A stretch of 64,000 nucleotides of DNA from Microbacterium keratanolyticum (lineage in GTDB: Bacteria > Actinomycetota > Actinomycetes > Actinomycetales > Microbacteriaceae), in the NCBI RefSeq assembly GCF_016907255.1, contig NZ_JAFBBQ010000001.1:434001-498000 (forward strand), written 5' to 3'. Of this stretch, positions 47,344-55,784 are shown in pieces. The position numbers were made by a program, and so were the translations under genes. The notes below the pieces were generated by a model that had not been told where the DNA came from, searched no databases, and saw only the letters and a list, made by a program, of their open reading frames with translations. Positions within the stretch are counted from its first letter, which is position 1, and the number at the start of each line of letters is the position of its first letter.

Positions 47344-47550
47344 TCAGGTGCGGAGCGCTTCGTGGCGCACGATCAGCCACCCGGCGGGCACCGACAGCCG
47401 CTCCGAATGCGGTGAGCACAGATCGTGGGCGTGCGGATCGTTCGCCGCGCCCAGTGGGCCCAGCGCAGCCATCTGATCGCCGTAGTCATACGTCAGCGTG
47501 GCGACAGCCTCGCGGGCGCAGCCAACCTTGGAGCAGATTCGTCCGTGCAT
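47344..47550 (-). CDS. DUF3499 small zinc-ribbon-like protein
   Basis: A 68-residue protein of the actinobacterial DUF3499 family (Rv3258c-like). It has CSKVGC near the start and LCSPHSERL in the middle, which could form a small metal site with two further ligands, and the family pattern AVATLTYDYGDQMAALGPL. Two starts are possible: ATG 47568 (74 residues) or ATG 47550. The latter is preferred because TAAGCT lies 7 nt upstream, giving a leaderless transcript, and because the family begins near this residue. It is divergent from the metallopeptidase-like gene, as in mycobacteria. Function unknown. Confidence 0.85.
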   Translation of the reverse strand: MHGRICSKVGCAREAVATLTYDYGDQMAALGPLGAANDPHAHDLCSPHSERLSVPAGWLIVRHEALRT

Positions 47551-47557
47551 CGCCCAC

Positions 47558-47563
47558 AGCTTA
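47558..47563 (-). promoter_or_regulatory. -10 hexamer TAAGCT of the DUF3499 gene
   Basis: On the minus strand TAAGCT ends 7 nt before ATG 47550. It faces away from the -10 of the next gene, only about 45 nt away. Confidence 0.45.
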
Positions 47564-47607
47564 GACATCGTCGATGCCCGAGACCGGATGCCGCGCGGCA
47601 GAGCGCC

Positions 47608-47613
47608 TAGACT
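47608..47613 (+). promoter_or_regulatory. -10 hexamer TAGACT of the metallopeptidase-like gene
   Basis: TAGACT ends 7 nt before ATG 47621; no Shine-Dalgarno sequence is present, so the transcript is probably leaderless. Confidence 0.5.
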
Positions 47614-47620
47614 TCTGAAC

Positions 47621-48061
47621 ATGCCCCGTCGACGCTCTGCATCGGTTCCGCCCGCTCCGCGGCGCGCGACACGTCACGGCCGACACGGCCGCCTGGGGCG
47701 CAGCCCAGTGGTGCGCCCGCCTCTTCCGGCACTCGACGGTCGGATCGACACGTTCGATCTGACGGTCAGCACGGCAGTGGACTTCCTCTGCTCGGTGTGG
47801 CCGGAGCTTCGCGATGTGCGCGTCGAGGTCGCTGCCATGCCGAGCATCGACGACCCCGACGGCATGCCCCGGTGGTACGTCGATGCCGCGCACCACCGCA
47901 TCGTGCTGTTCCGTGTGCCGATCGAGCGACTGCTCGTTCCCGGGCACGATGACCTCGCCCACCGACGGATCGCGATCGAGAGCGCGGTCTTCCGTGCCGC
48001 CGCAGAGTACACAGGCCGTGAGCCGTGGGACCTCGGTCCGCACGGATTCCACGACCACTGA
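47621..48061 (+). CDS. Metallopeptidase-family protein without HExxH motif (Rv3259-like)
   Basis: A 146-residue protein with a basic Arg/Pro-rich N-terminus (1-35) and a compact domain (about 40-140) that follows the small zincin-like fold: FDLTVSTAVDFLCSVWPEL, then RIVLFRVPIERL and RRIAIESAVFRAAAEYTG. Related bacterial proteins have HEIAHHFG at the last helix; here the matching segment is ESAVFRAAAEY, so the zinc-binding histidines are gone. It is best seen as a non-catalytic member. The DUF3499/metallopeptidase divergent pair next to whiB2 is conserved in actinobacteria. Confidence 0.8.
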   Translation: MPRRRSASVPPAPRRATRHGRHGRLGRSPVVRPPLPALDGRIDTFDLTVSTAVDFLCSVWPELRDVRVEVAAMPSIDDPDGMPRWYVDAAHHRIVLFRVPIERLLVPGHDDLAHRRIAIESAVFRAAAEYTGREPWDLGPHGFHDH

Positions 48062-48072
48062 CCGATCCCCTC

Positions 48073-49467
48073 TTAGGGGTAGACCGTCACCGCGCTGGAT
48101 GAGGCGGCTGACGGCCAGACCGGCCATCCCGCGATCGCACCGGGCGTCGCCATCGTGATGGCCGCGTGCACGGGCCCTGTCGTTGACAGACCGTAGGCGG
48201 CATCGCTGTCGACCTGGATCAGCGCCGCGCTCTGGGCTCCCACCACGACCTCGCGCTCGTCGCCGTTCGCGAAGTCCGTGAGCGTCACGACCGTATCCGC
48301 GTCGGTGTTGTTGCGCAGATGCAGCGTCGCGGCCGGGCCTCGCGGCACAGCGAACGTCGTCGGCTCGGTGATCGTCGGGGCGGGCGTCATCCAGGCATAA
48401 TCGACGCCGGCGCCCACACCCGTCGACTGCCAGGCGGCCGCGACCACAGGCTCGTCGGCTTCGATCTCCACGCTGTACACGCCAACGGGAAGTCCCGGCA
48501 GATCCACTTCGACGGGCTCTCCGGCACGCAGATCGATGCTGATCTCGTCACCGACGACCCGGGCGCCATCCGCCGTGCGCGTCGTCAGACGCACGTTCGT
48601 GTCATTGCTCGGCGCCATGAGCCGCACGATGGTCATGGATGCTTCGTCGGTGGCCTCGACAAGCACCTGCACCCCGGCCAGCACCTGGCTGCGCTGCGGC
48701 TGGCCGGTGCCGTCCTGCAGGTCGATGCCGCTGGGGTCGAGGACGCGGATGAGGCTCGACTGCAGCATGGTTCGCAGCGGAGCGCCGGTTGCCGTGACGC
48801 GCACGATCGGCGTGCTCTCGCCCGCGGCTCCCGCCGCGAGGGGGACGGACACCTGCGTTCGCGGTGCGAGCACGATGTCGCTCGTCCGGGTCGGTCCTGT
48901 CGATCCGTACACGGTGAAGGATGCGGTCGCGGTGACGTCACTCGGGTTCGCGATCAGCACGATATCGCTCGTGCCAGTGCTCGCGGCGCCCCCGACGATC
49001 CAGGATTCCATGCTGGGCGCGCGGCAGGCGGATGCCGCAAAACCCGCGAGGTCCGGTCCCATGACCGACACGGACTCGGCGGCGGCGATCTCGACGGCCT
49101 CGCGCGCATCCGAACGTCCGATGTACATCGTCTGCTCGCTGGCCTCGGCCAGTTCGGGCATACGGAGCTGATGCTCTTCGACCCGCACTCCGTCGGCCGC
49201 CCCCACGGTGATCTCGGGCCATGCATCCGCGGTGATGAGCGCCGCATTGAGCGGATCACGGCCCAGCGCGCGCAGCGGACCGGCGCAGGTCAGGAAGATG
49301 TCACCCGAGATCGGGGTCACCTCGACGTTCGCAGGGGTATGGGTGACGGTCGGCCAGGTCAGCGGCACCGAGACGATCGCGCCGGCCACGACGGCTGTCG
49401 AGACCGCGAGCCCCGCGATGATGCGTGCGCTGGTCGCGGCGACGCGCACGGCGTTGGGCTTGCTCAT
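48073..49467 (-). CDS. DUF5719 exported protein
   Basis: A 464-residue protein with an N-terminal membrane anchor or uncleaved signal (about 14-36; ARIIAGLAVSTAVVAGAIV) and a long beta-rich extracytoplasmic part containing two or three immunoglobulin-like sandwich repeats. Actinobacterial DUF5719 proteins are regularly encoded just after the very large membrane glycosyltransferase, which it overlaps here by 4 nt (ATGA). A role as an accessory subunit of that glycosyltransferase in wall polymer synthesis is plausible but unproven. Confidence 0.82.
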   Translation of the reverse strand: MSKPNAVRVAATSARIIAGLAVSTAVVAGAIVSVPLTWPTVTHTPANVEVTPISGDIFLTCAGPLRALGRDPLNAALITADAWPEITVGAADGVRVEEHQLRMPELAEASEQTMYIGRSDAREAVEIAAAESVSVMGPDLAGFAASACRAPSMESWIVGGAASTGTSDIVLIANPSDVTATASFTVYGSTGPTRTSDIVLAPRTQVSVPLAAGAAGESTPIVRVTATGAPLRTMLQSSLIRVLDPSGIDLQDGTGQPQRSQVLAGVQVLVEATDEASMTIVRLMAPSNDTNVRLTTRTADGARVVGDEISIDLRAGEPVEVDLPGLPVGVYSVEIEADEPVVAAAWQSTGVGAGVDYAWMTPAPTITEPTTFAVPRGPAATLHLRNNTDADTVVTLTDFANGDEREVVVGAQSAALIQVDSDAAYGLSTTGPVHAAITMATPGAIAGWPVWPSAASSSAVTVYP

Positions 49468-52400
49468 CGCGATTCCTCCTTCGAATCGTCCCCGTCGGGC
49501 TGGTCGTCCGGCGTCACGTCAGCAGAATCCGGAGCGTCCGGCGCAGCCGTGTCGGAATCGACCCGGGGCTCAGCACTCTCGGCGTCGATGACCGCGGCGT
49601 CGCCGGGGACGTCGTCGCCCGGATCCGACGGTGTCGACGCCTCGGACGGGGTGTCCGCTTCGGGTGCGGCGGCATCGTGCTGCGGAGCATCCACCGGGGC
49701 TTCCGTCGCTTCGTCCGCAGCCGCAGGCGCCTCCTGCATCGTCGGCGTCGAGCGCACCACGCGGGGCGACGCCGGTGAGACCTCCGAGCCCAGCCCAACG
49801 ATGCGCGAGCGCCCACGGGCGGCACGGCGCGACGCGCGCGTCGGCATCGCCAGCAGAAGTGCCGCGAGCAGCACGAGCAGCGTCACGCCGCTCACCACAC
49901 GCGACGTCGCCTGCTGCGTCACCGTCAGGTCAGCGCGCGCCGACGGCTCCGCCTCCAGACGCCAGAGCACGCCCTTCGAGGTCTCGCCCACGCGGACGAA
50001 CCCCGCGCGACGGTCAAGCGCAGTGATCGCGCCCAGTCGCTGTTCGCGCGCGGCATCCGTCTCGCCATCGTCTGCGCGCGCCAGCAGGACGAAACGCACG
50101 CCCAGGGCCGCCAGCTCTTCCGGAGCGTCGAACTCGCGCGCGGAGATGAGATCGACAGCGAGGACACTGATGTCAGTGCCCTGCGGGGAGGTCGCCGTCG
50201 AGAGCATCGTGCTCTGCCCCGAGAGCGTGTCGCTGGCACCCCAGACCACGTCGAGCGCGATACCGCCCGCAGGCTGCGGCGTGAGAACGAGCGTCCCGAG
50301 GTCGCGATCGCCTCGCGCCTGCGCCTGCACATACGCGGGAAGCGTGCTCGCGGGACCGTTGGTGAGTGCGGATGCATCGCGTGCGACGGCCGTCATCGCC
50401 GGGACGGCTCCGACGGCGATCGCAAGCGCCGCCACCACCGCGGCGGTCGCCCGCAGCGTCGGCAGCGTGATCGCCGAGTCCAGCGTGATGAGTGCCGCGC
50501 CCACCGCCCCGATCCAGGCAAGGCTGAGGGCTGAACCGGGCCAGATCGAGACGGGAATCGAGTGCGCGAAGCTGACGAGGATCCCCACTGCCGCAAAGGC
50601 TGTGGCGAGTCCGAGCCCGGCGACGACGAGCGCCAGGATGCCGGAGGTCCAGCGCGGCGCGACGGGCGCGACGAGCGCCAGCGCCGCAAGTGGAGCAGCG
50701 GTCCAGAGCGCCCACGCAGCCACCTCGGCCCCGAACATCCCACTCCACCCGGCGAGGTCCGGCGTCGGGAAGCCCGCGGCAAGCGCAAGTCTTCCGATCG
50801 CGTCGGGGGCCGCGTGCGGCAGATTGACGATCAGACCGGGGTCGGCGAAAATCGCCCAGACATTACCCTCAGCGAGTTGCCAGATCACCAGCGGGGCGAA
50901 CACGACGACGGTGGGAATCAGCAGCCACAGCAACCGCACGGCGCCGCGGAACTGGCGGTGCACGAGCGCGACGATGATCGCGACGATCCAGAGGATGAAC
51001 AGTGCCGGCGCGAGCGAGGGCGCGCATGCGATGACGGCGAGAGCGATGAGAGAGGCCGCACCGGAGGCACCCCACGAACGGTGTCCAACCAGGGCGGCGT
51101 GGAACAGCCACGGCAGGAGCAGGTGGACCAGCACAGCCGCGGGCCGTCCTTCGGTCAACGCTGTCAGGAAGGTGGGCGCGAGCGCCCAGACGATCGCGGC
51201 GAAGATGCGCAGTCCCGCACGATCCGTCAGACGAGTGGCCGCGAACCATCCGCCGAGAACGGCCAGAGGAAGGGCGAGGACCCAGAGCAGCACCAGCGCG
51301 TACGACGGTGCACCCGGCCATAGCGAGCCGAGCACCGCGAGCACTCCCGCGAAGGGGTCGGCCGGGCCCACGACTTCGACTCCGCCACCGCGCAGTCCCC
51401 ATGCGGCATCGCGCCAGAGCGCTCCGACGGTCTGGCGCAGAGGCAGAAGCGCTCCGCCACCGATCGACGGCCAGGCGAGGAGGCTCGTGAAGGCGGCGAC
51501 GCTCACGACAAGAGCACCGAGTACCGCCCAGGCACCACCGCCGGAGAAGAAGCCGAGCTCCTGCACGTGCGCGCCTTCGGCACCGTGCCCGTCATCCAGG
51601 CGCTGGCGCATCTCGGCACGGGAAACCCGCAGCGGGGCGATGCTCGCCCAGGAAGCCTTCCTGATTTCGCGGATGCCTCGGCGAGACTGCGCAACCGCTC
51701 CCCCGTTCACCATCGCCACGGCCGCGGCGCCCCATTCGGGAGCGACGGCCGCGGGGCGCTTGCCGATCAGGTGCAGGATCGATCGCCAGAGCGCGAGAGG
51801 AATCAGTGACAGCCAGTGCAAGGGGACGGCCGCCGCCGGCGCATAGGCGAGGCGCCGGTGCAGTTGGGCGCGGCGGCTCGCGAATGCGTGCGCGGCGGTG
51901 CCCGGTCGCAGTGCGGAGTCCGGCGACACCGCGACGCGCGCCTTCGCTGTCGGCGCGAGTCGTGCACCAGCCAGGCGTGCGCGGATGCCGAGGTCGAGCC
52001 CCTCGTCTTCTCCGCCCAGTCCAGGGTCCGGACGGAGTGCACGCCGCCACTCGGCGCGGATCAGCAGTCCGCGGATATCCGCGCCCAGCGCATCATCCTT
52101 GCCGTCGTGCTGTCCCTGGTCCAGTTCCCCCGCGACCGGATCCACGGCGCGTCCGAATCGCGTGACCGTCTGACCGAAGGAGACGAGCTCATCGGGATCC
52201 GTGCTGCTCACGAGCTTCGGCGCAGCGATGGCGGCAGAAGGGGAACGCTCCAACGCGCCGACGAGGCCCTCCAGCGCCGTCGGCTCAGGAATCGTGTCGT
52301 GCGTCAGCAGCCACACCGCTGATCCCTCAGGGACTCGCGGGAGCGCGAGAGCGACAGCGGCAGCGAAGGAGGTATTCGCGCGCGTCTCGACGATGCCCTC

Positions 52401-52577
52401 GGCGACCGCGGCGACGGACGCGGACTGCCGCACCGCATCAGAGGCGCCACACACGACGATTGTGAGGGCGTCGGGGGCGTACGTCTGGCGCGAGATCGCG
52501 TCGAGCGCCTTCAGCAGGCGGGCGAGGGACGTCGCGCTGGAACGTGTGACAAGAATGGCGTGAACTCGGGCAGGCAT
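49464..52577 (-). CDS. Giant GT2-family glycosyltransferase with polytopic membrane domain
   Basis: A 1037-residue protein. Residues 1-230 form a GT-A glycosyltransferase domain (AILVTRSSATSLARLLKALD, VWLLTHDTIPEPTAL, GGEDEGLDLGIRARLAGARL); the DxD position reads as HDT, so metal binding may be altered. Residues ~340-900 hold about 12-14 transmembrane helices with extracytoplasmic loops, as in GT-C enzymes. The C-terminus is a low-complexity acidic Ala/Pro/Asp/Glu tail (about 950-1037). It is probably involved in cell-wall or glycolipid sugar transfer. It forms an operon with DUF5719 and lies next to whiB2 and manA, which supplies mannose precursors. Confidence 0.85.
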   Translation of the reverse strand: MPARVHAILVTRSSATSLARLLKALDAISRQTYAPDALTIVVCGASDAVRQSASVAAVAEGIVETRANTSFAAAVALALPRVPEGSAVWLLTHDTIPEPTALEGLVGALERSPSAAIAAPKLVSSTDPDELVSFGQTVTRFGRAVDPVAGELDQGQHDGKDDALGADIRGLLIRAEWRRALRPDPGLGGEDEGLDLGIRARLAGARLAPTAKARVAVSPDSALRPGTAAHAFASRRAQLHRRLAYAPAAAVPLHWLSLIPLALWRSILHLIGKRPAAVAPEWGAAAVAMVNGGAVAQSRRGIREIRKASWASIAPLRVSRAEMRQRLDDGHGAEGAHVQELGFFSGGGAWAVLGALVVSVAAFTSLLAWPSIGGGALLPLRQTVGALWRDAAWGLRGGGVEVVGPADPFAGVLAVLGSLWPGAPSYALVLLWVLALPLAVLGGWFAATRLTDRAGLRIFAAIVWALAPTFLTALTEGRPAAVLVHLLLPWLFHAALVGHRSWGASGAASLIALAVIACAPSLAPALFILWIVAIIVALVHRQFRGAVRLLWLLIPTVVVFAPLVIWQLAEGNVWAIFADPGLIVNLPHAAPDAIGRLALAAGFPTPDLAGWSGMFGAEVAAWALWTAAPLAALALVAPVAPRWTSGILALVVAGLGLATAFAAVGILVSFAHSIPVSIWPGSALSLAWIGAVGAALITLDSAITLPTLRATAAVVAALAIAVGAVPAMTAVARDASALTNGPASTLPAYVQAQARGDRDLGTLVLTPQPAGGIALDVVWGASDTLSGQSTMLSTATSPQGTDISVLAVDLISAREFDAPEELAALGVRFVLLARADDGETDAAREQRLGAITALDRRAGFVRVGETSKGVLWRLEAEPSARADLTVTQQATSRVVSGVTLLVLLAALLLAMPTRASRRAARGRSRIVGLGSEVSPASPRVVRSTPTMQEAPAAADEATEAPVDAPQHDAAAPEADTPSEASTPSDPGDDVPGDAAVIDAESAEPRVDSDTAAPDAPDSADVTPDDQPDGDDSKEESR

Positions 52578-52667
52578 GACGTGGTCAGCCTAAGCGCCGA
52601 TGTCGACCTTGCTCGCTTCCGACTCCGCGCGTCGAGGATTCATCGCATCAAGATGCGCACAGAAGCG

Positions 52668-52985
52668 TCAACTTGCGCGTCGCTTGAGCTTGCGACGCTC
52701 CCGCTCGGAGAGTCCACCCCAGATCCCGAATCGCTCATCATTGTTGAGCGCGTACTCCAGGCATTCGCCGCGCACATCGCAGGAGGTGCAGATGCGCTTG
52801 GCGTCGCGCGTGGAGCCACCCTTTTCGGGGAAGAAGGCTTCGGGGTCGGTCTGCGCGCACAGGGCGTCGGTCTGCCAGGCGAGAGCATTGTCGTCGTCCG
52901 CGGAGGGTCGACGTATGCCGGGAACCCCAAGGTTCACCGGATCGACAAACCAGTTCTCGGGAACTTCTGATCGATAGCCGGCCAT
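52668..52985 (-). CDS. whiB2: WhiB-family iron-sulfur regulator, WhiB2/WhmD type
   Basis: A 105-residue Wbl protein with an N-terminal extension of about 35 residues typical of WhiB2. Cluster cysteines are C43, C66, C69 and C75 (C-Xn-CxxC-x5-C). The GIWGG turn and the KLKRRAS end complete the family pattern. WhiB2/WhmD and Streptomyces WhiB act with WhiA to start cell division and septation genes. GGAGGGGAGACC precedes the ATG. A consensus sigma-A promoter lies 45-80 nt upstream. It is downstream of manA on the same strand. Confidence 0.95.
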   Translation of the reverse strand: MAGYRSEVPENWFVDPVNLGVPGIRRPSADDDNALAWQTDALCAQTDPEAFFPEKGGSTRDAKRICTSCDVRGECLEYALNNDERFGIWGGLSERERRKLKRRAS

Positions 52986-53036
52986 GGTCTCCCCTCCTAT
53001 CCGACTCCTGCACCTTCCGGCGCAAGCGCTTGACTA

Positions 53037-53065
53037 ATTACACCCGTGTCATTCGCTCGGGTCAA
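53037..53065 (-). promoter_or_regulatory. Sigma-A promoter of whiB2 (TTGACC-N17-TGTAAT)
   Basis: On the minus strand TTGACC (53065-53060) and TGTAAT (53042-53037) are separated by 17 nt. The start of transcription would be near 53030, giving a 45-nt leader with a good ribosome site. It is the clearest housekeeping promoter in the window. Confidence 0.7.
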
Positions 53066-53076
53066 GTCGCGGATAG

Positions 53077-53097
53077 TAAACCCTCAAGCAGGGCTTT
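53077..53097 (-). terminator. Possible weak terminator after manA
   Basis: On the minus strand AAGCCCT and AGGGTTT pair (one G-U) around a 5-nt loop and are followed by a T-rich TTTACTAT. It lies about 50 nt after manA and just ahead of the whiB2 promoter. Confidence 0.3.
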
Positions 53098-53144
53098 AAG
53101 CTTTACGGCGTGTCGGCGGCGTGTCGCCTCTCGGCGTCGCCTCG

Positions 53145-54278
53145 TCAGTGAGAACCCGGCTCTGCGACGAAGACCTCGCCGACGCCGGAGAGCACGAGCG
53201 TCGACTCTGCAGGATCCGCGAACACCGCCGTTCCCACCGGAACCGGCAGAGCCAGAGCATCCGCGCCGATGACACGAACATCTCCGCTCGTCGCGAGCAC
53301 CATCGCCGGTGCCTGCACGTCGACCACGACATCCTCACCCGACAGCACCACGCGCGACAGCGCGAAGTCGTCGACCGGGACCGGGAAGCGCTGCACCGTC
53401 AGTCCGGGATCGGGACGGATGATCTCGACATCACCGGGAGTCGTATCGACGATCGTCAGGAGTTCGGCGACGTCGATGTGCTTCGGTGTGAGTCCGCCGC
53501 GCAGCACGTTGTCACTCGCTGCCATGATCTCCACTCCGAGCCCGGAGACGTAGGCGTGCAGAAGCCCGGCCCGCAGGAAGACGGCCTCGCCGCGTCGCAG
53601 CACCACGAAGTTCATGAGCAGCGCCACGATCACGCCCGGATCCCCGGGGTTGCGGGCTGCGATCTCACGGATCGCGACCAGCGTCTGGGCGAACTCCGCA
53701 GCCACTCCGCCGTGCACGGCGTCGATGACGTCGGCGACCTCCGCTGGCGTCGCCTCGGCGAGCGCCCACTGCAGCGCCGCCCGCAGCGGGTCTTTCTCCC
53801 CGTCGAGCAGAGCACTGAGACGGGAAAGCCCCGCAGATTCCTCGGTCGATGAACGCAGCTCTGCGAGCAGGCGACGCGAAGCGGCAAGCTCACGCAATCC
53901 GCACAGCGCCTCGAATCGCTCGCTCAACGGCACGATCAGCTCGGGCTTGTGGTTGTCGTCGCGGTAGTTTCGCCCGGGGGCGTCCGCCGCGAGGTCCGCT
54001 TCTCTCGCGAATCCCTCGACGGCCTGGGCCTTCGTGGGGTGCACCTGAATCGACAGCGGGTCCTCCGCCGCGAGGAGCTTGAGCAGGAACGGCAGCTCTC
54101 CCCCGGTGACGGCATCCAGTGTGCGCCCGTCGGGAAGATCGGCGGGATCGCCGGCGTGGTCACCGAACCACACCTCGGCCTCGGGAAGCTCCGCCGGAAC
54201 TCGACCTTCCAGAGCGGCGAGCAGAGTCTTCGATCCCCATGCGTAGTCGCGCGGAGCATTCGTGAGGGAAAGCAGCAT
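53145..54278 (-). CDS. manA: Mannose-6-phosphate isomerase, class I
   Basis: A 377-residue zinc enzyme that interconverts fructose 6-phosphate and mannose 6-phosphate, feeding GDP-mannose and wall glycan synthesis. The N-terminal YAWGSKTLLAALEG and the metal-site segment LSIQVHPTKAQA (about 92-103) with HKPELIVPL are type I PMI signatures. The cupin core continues to about 330. The ATG is preceded at exactly 6 nt by TAATGT, indicating a leaderless message. It is divergent from the O-antigen ligase-like operon and upstream of whiB2, matching the manA-whiB2 proximity in mycobacteria. Confidence 0.95.
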   Translation of the reverse strand: MLLSLTNAPRDYAWGSKTLLAALEGRVPAELPEAEVWFGDHAGDPADLPDGRTLDAVTGGELPFLLKLLAAEDPLSIQVHPTKAQAVEGFAREADLAADAPGRNYRDDNHKPELIVPLSERFEALCGLRELAASRRLLAELRSSTEESAGLSRLSALLDGEKDPLRAALQWALAEATPAEVADVIDAVHGGVAAEFAQTLVAIREIAARNPGDPGVIVALLMNFVVLRRGEAVFLRAGLLHAYVSGLGVEIMAASDNVLRGGLTPKHIDVAELLTIVDTTPGDVEIIRPDPGLTVQRFPVPVDDFALSRVVLSGEDVVVDVQAPAMVLATSGDVRVIGADALALPVPVGTAVFADPAESTLVLSGVGEVFVAEPGSH

Positions 54279-54284
54279 GCCCCC

Positions 54285-54290
54285 ACATTA
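54285..54290 (-). promoter_or_regulatory. -10 hexamer TAATGT, leaderless start of manA
   Basis: On the minus strand TAATGT ends 6 nt before the manA ATG, and the intervening bases are GGGGGC rather than a spaced ribosome site. Confidence 0.5.
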
Positions 54291-54351
54291 GGTCGGAAAC
54301 GATGTGTCACAGCGCCCCGCCACGCACCAGGTGCAATTCACCCGCGCGCGA

Positions 54352-54357
54352 TAGCCT
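54352..54357 (+). promoter_or_regulatory. -10 hexamer TAGCCT before the first ligase-like gene
   Basis: TAGCCT ends 8 nt before ATG 54366, giving a leaderless or two-base leader transcript. It is divergent from the manA promoter about 65 nt away. Confidence 0.45.
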
Positions 54358-54365
54358 GAACCACG

Positions 54366-55784
54366 ATGGCGCAGATCTCTCGACTCTCGGTCTCTCCCGC
54401 ACCGACCGCCCCTCCCCGTGAGGCGACCGGTCACCTCTTCCTGCGCGGATACGTCATCCTCGTACTGTTCGTCACGTTCGCGCACACCGCCGTCTTCAAT
54501 CTCGTAGGCCCGATCGGATCCACGATCACGCTTGGCGTCCTCACGGCATCGACCCTCGCCATCTGGATCCCCGCTCTCGCGAGGCAGCGCCCGCAGCGGT
54601 ATCCCTGGCGGCGCCTGCCCTGGGCCGCACTCGCCTACGTCGCATTCGCACTGGTGTCGGTGGCATGGTCGCAGTGGCCGGCGGCCACCCTGCTGACCGG
54701 TGCTCTCCTGCTGTCGATCACCGTCAACGCGCTCTTCATCGCGGCGTCGCTCAGCTGGCACGAGATCATCCGAGCGCTCGGATCCGCGTTCAAGTGGATC
54801 CTCGGCCTGTCTCTGCTCCTCGAGCTCTGGGTCTCGCTCGTCCTGCGGGCGCCGCTGCTGCCCAACTTCTTCGACGCCCCGAGTGAGAAGATCAACCCGC
54901 ACTGGTACTGGGTGCGCAACAACCTCCTCGACGGCGGCCGCATCCAGGGCATTGTTGGAAACTCGAATGTTCTCGCGATTCTGTGCATCATCGCGCTTGT
55001 CGTCTTCGGCGTGCTGATGGCGGCGGGCGCACGCCGCCGCGGCACCCTGATCGCGTGGATGGTCCTCGCCGCGTTCTTCCTCGTCCGCGCGGGATCCGCC
55101 ACAGCCGCCGCCTGCGCCGTCGCTGTGACCGTCGTTCTCATCACGGTGCTGCTCATGCGGCGAGCGCGTGTCCCCGAGCAGCGCACGCGCATCTATATCG
55201 CCTACGCCGCTGTGGCCGTGGCGCTCCTCGCCACGGTCTGGTTCGGGCGAGACGTGCTGTTCAGCGCACTGGGGCGCAGCTCGGATCTGACCGGCCGTCT
55301 GGACATCTGGCAGACGGTGCTTACGCGTGCTGCGCAGCATCCTGTTATCGGCAACGGGTTCTCGTCTCCCTGGGTGCCGTGGGACCCAGGCTTCGCCGGA
55401 TGGATCGATGACCATGGCATCACGGTGTTCCACGCCCACAACATGTGGGTGGACGTGTATTTCCAGCTCGGCGCGGTGGGAGTGATCCTCATGATCGCGA
55501 CCTACCTCTCTCTGGTCTGGCGCTCGTGGTTCTTCGCCGTCGATCGCCCCCGCTGGGACCTGAATGCGCACCGCCGATACTCCGCGCTCGCGGTCCTGCC
55601 GACTCTTCTCGTCGCCCTCCTGCTCACGCAGGGGCTCGCAGAATCCGGCCCGATCATGCTCTGGGGCTGGATGCTCGTGGTGCTCTTCAGCGCGAAGATC
55701 AAGGCGGTCCCGCTCGTCGGGGTCGGACTGAGCGAGCGTGCGAATCTGGTCGAGGGCGGACCACGCCGGAAGCAGGCTCCGTGA
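54366..55784 (+). CDS. O-antigen ligase / Wzy-type polymerase family membrane protein (first copy)
   Basis: A 472-residue protein with about 10-12 transmembrane helices and a large extracytoplasmic loop. The Wzy_C/ligase domain is marked by LTGRLDIWQTVLTRAAQHPVIGNGFSSPW and by HNMWVDVYFQLGAVGVIL, where the HNxxxDxYFQLG pattern is typical of this superfamily. It transfers or polymerises lipid-linked glycans on the outer face of the membrane. The next gene is a paralogue overlapping by 4 nt. In a Gram-positive cell the acceptor would be peptidoglycan, a wall polymer or a growing polysaccharide, not lipid A. Confidence 0.88.
   Translation: MAQISRLSVSPAPTAPPREATGHLFLRGYVILVLFVTFAHTAVFNLVGPIGSTITLGVLTASTLAIWIPALARQRPQRYPWRRLPWAALAYVAFALVSVAWSQWPAATLLTGALLLSITVNALFIAASLSWHEIIRALGSAFKWILGLSLLLELWVSLVLRAPLLPNFFDAPSEKINPHWYWVRNNLLDGGRIQGIVGNSNVLAILCIIALVVFGVLMAAGARRRGTLIAWMVLAAFFLVRAGSATAAACAVAVTVVLITVLLMRRARVPEQRTRIYIAYAAVAVALLATVWFGRDVLFSALGRSSDLTGRLDIWQTVLTRAAQHPVIGNGFSSPWVPWDPGFAGWIDDHGITVFHAHNMWVDVYFQLGAVGVILMIATYLSLVWRSWFFAVDRPRWDLNAHRRYSALAVLPTLLVALLLTQGLAESGPIMLWGWMLVVLFSAKIKAVPLVGVGLSERANLVEGGPRRKQAP

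Noticed and set aside
47498-47620. Upstream extension of the metallopeptidase-like gene to 47498
   Set aside because: The frame is open, but it overlaps the divergent DUF3499 gene and its promoter; the ATG at 47621 follows a TAGACT hexamer and fits the family.
48319-51846. A 1175-codon open frame antisense to DUF5719 and the large glycosyltransferase
   Set aside because: Ser/Arg/Ala-rich composition without any domain, crossing the border of two real coupled genes on the other strand.
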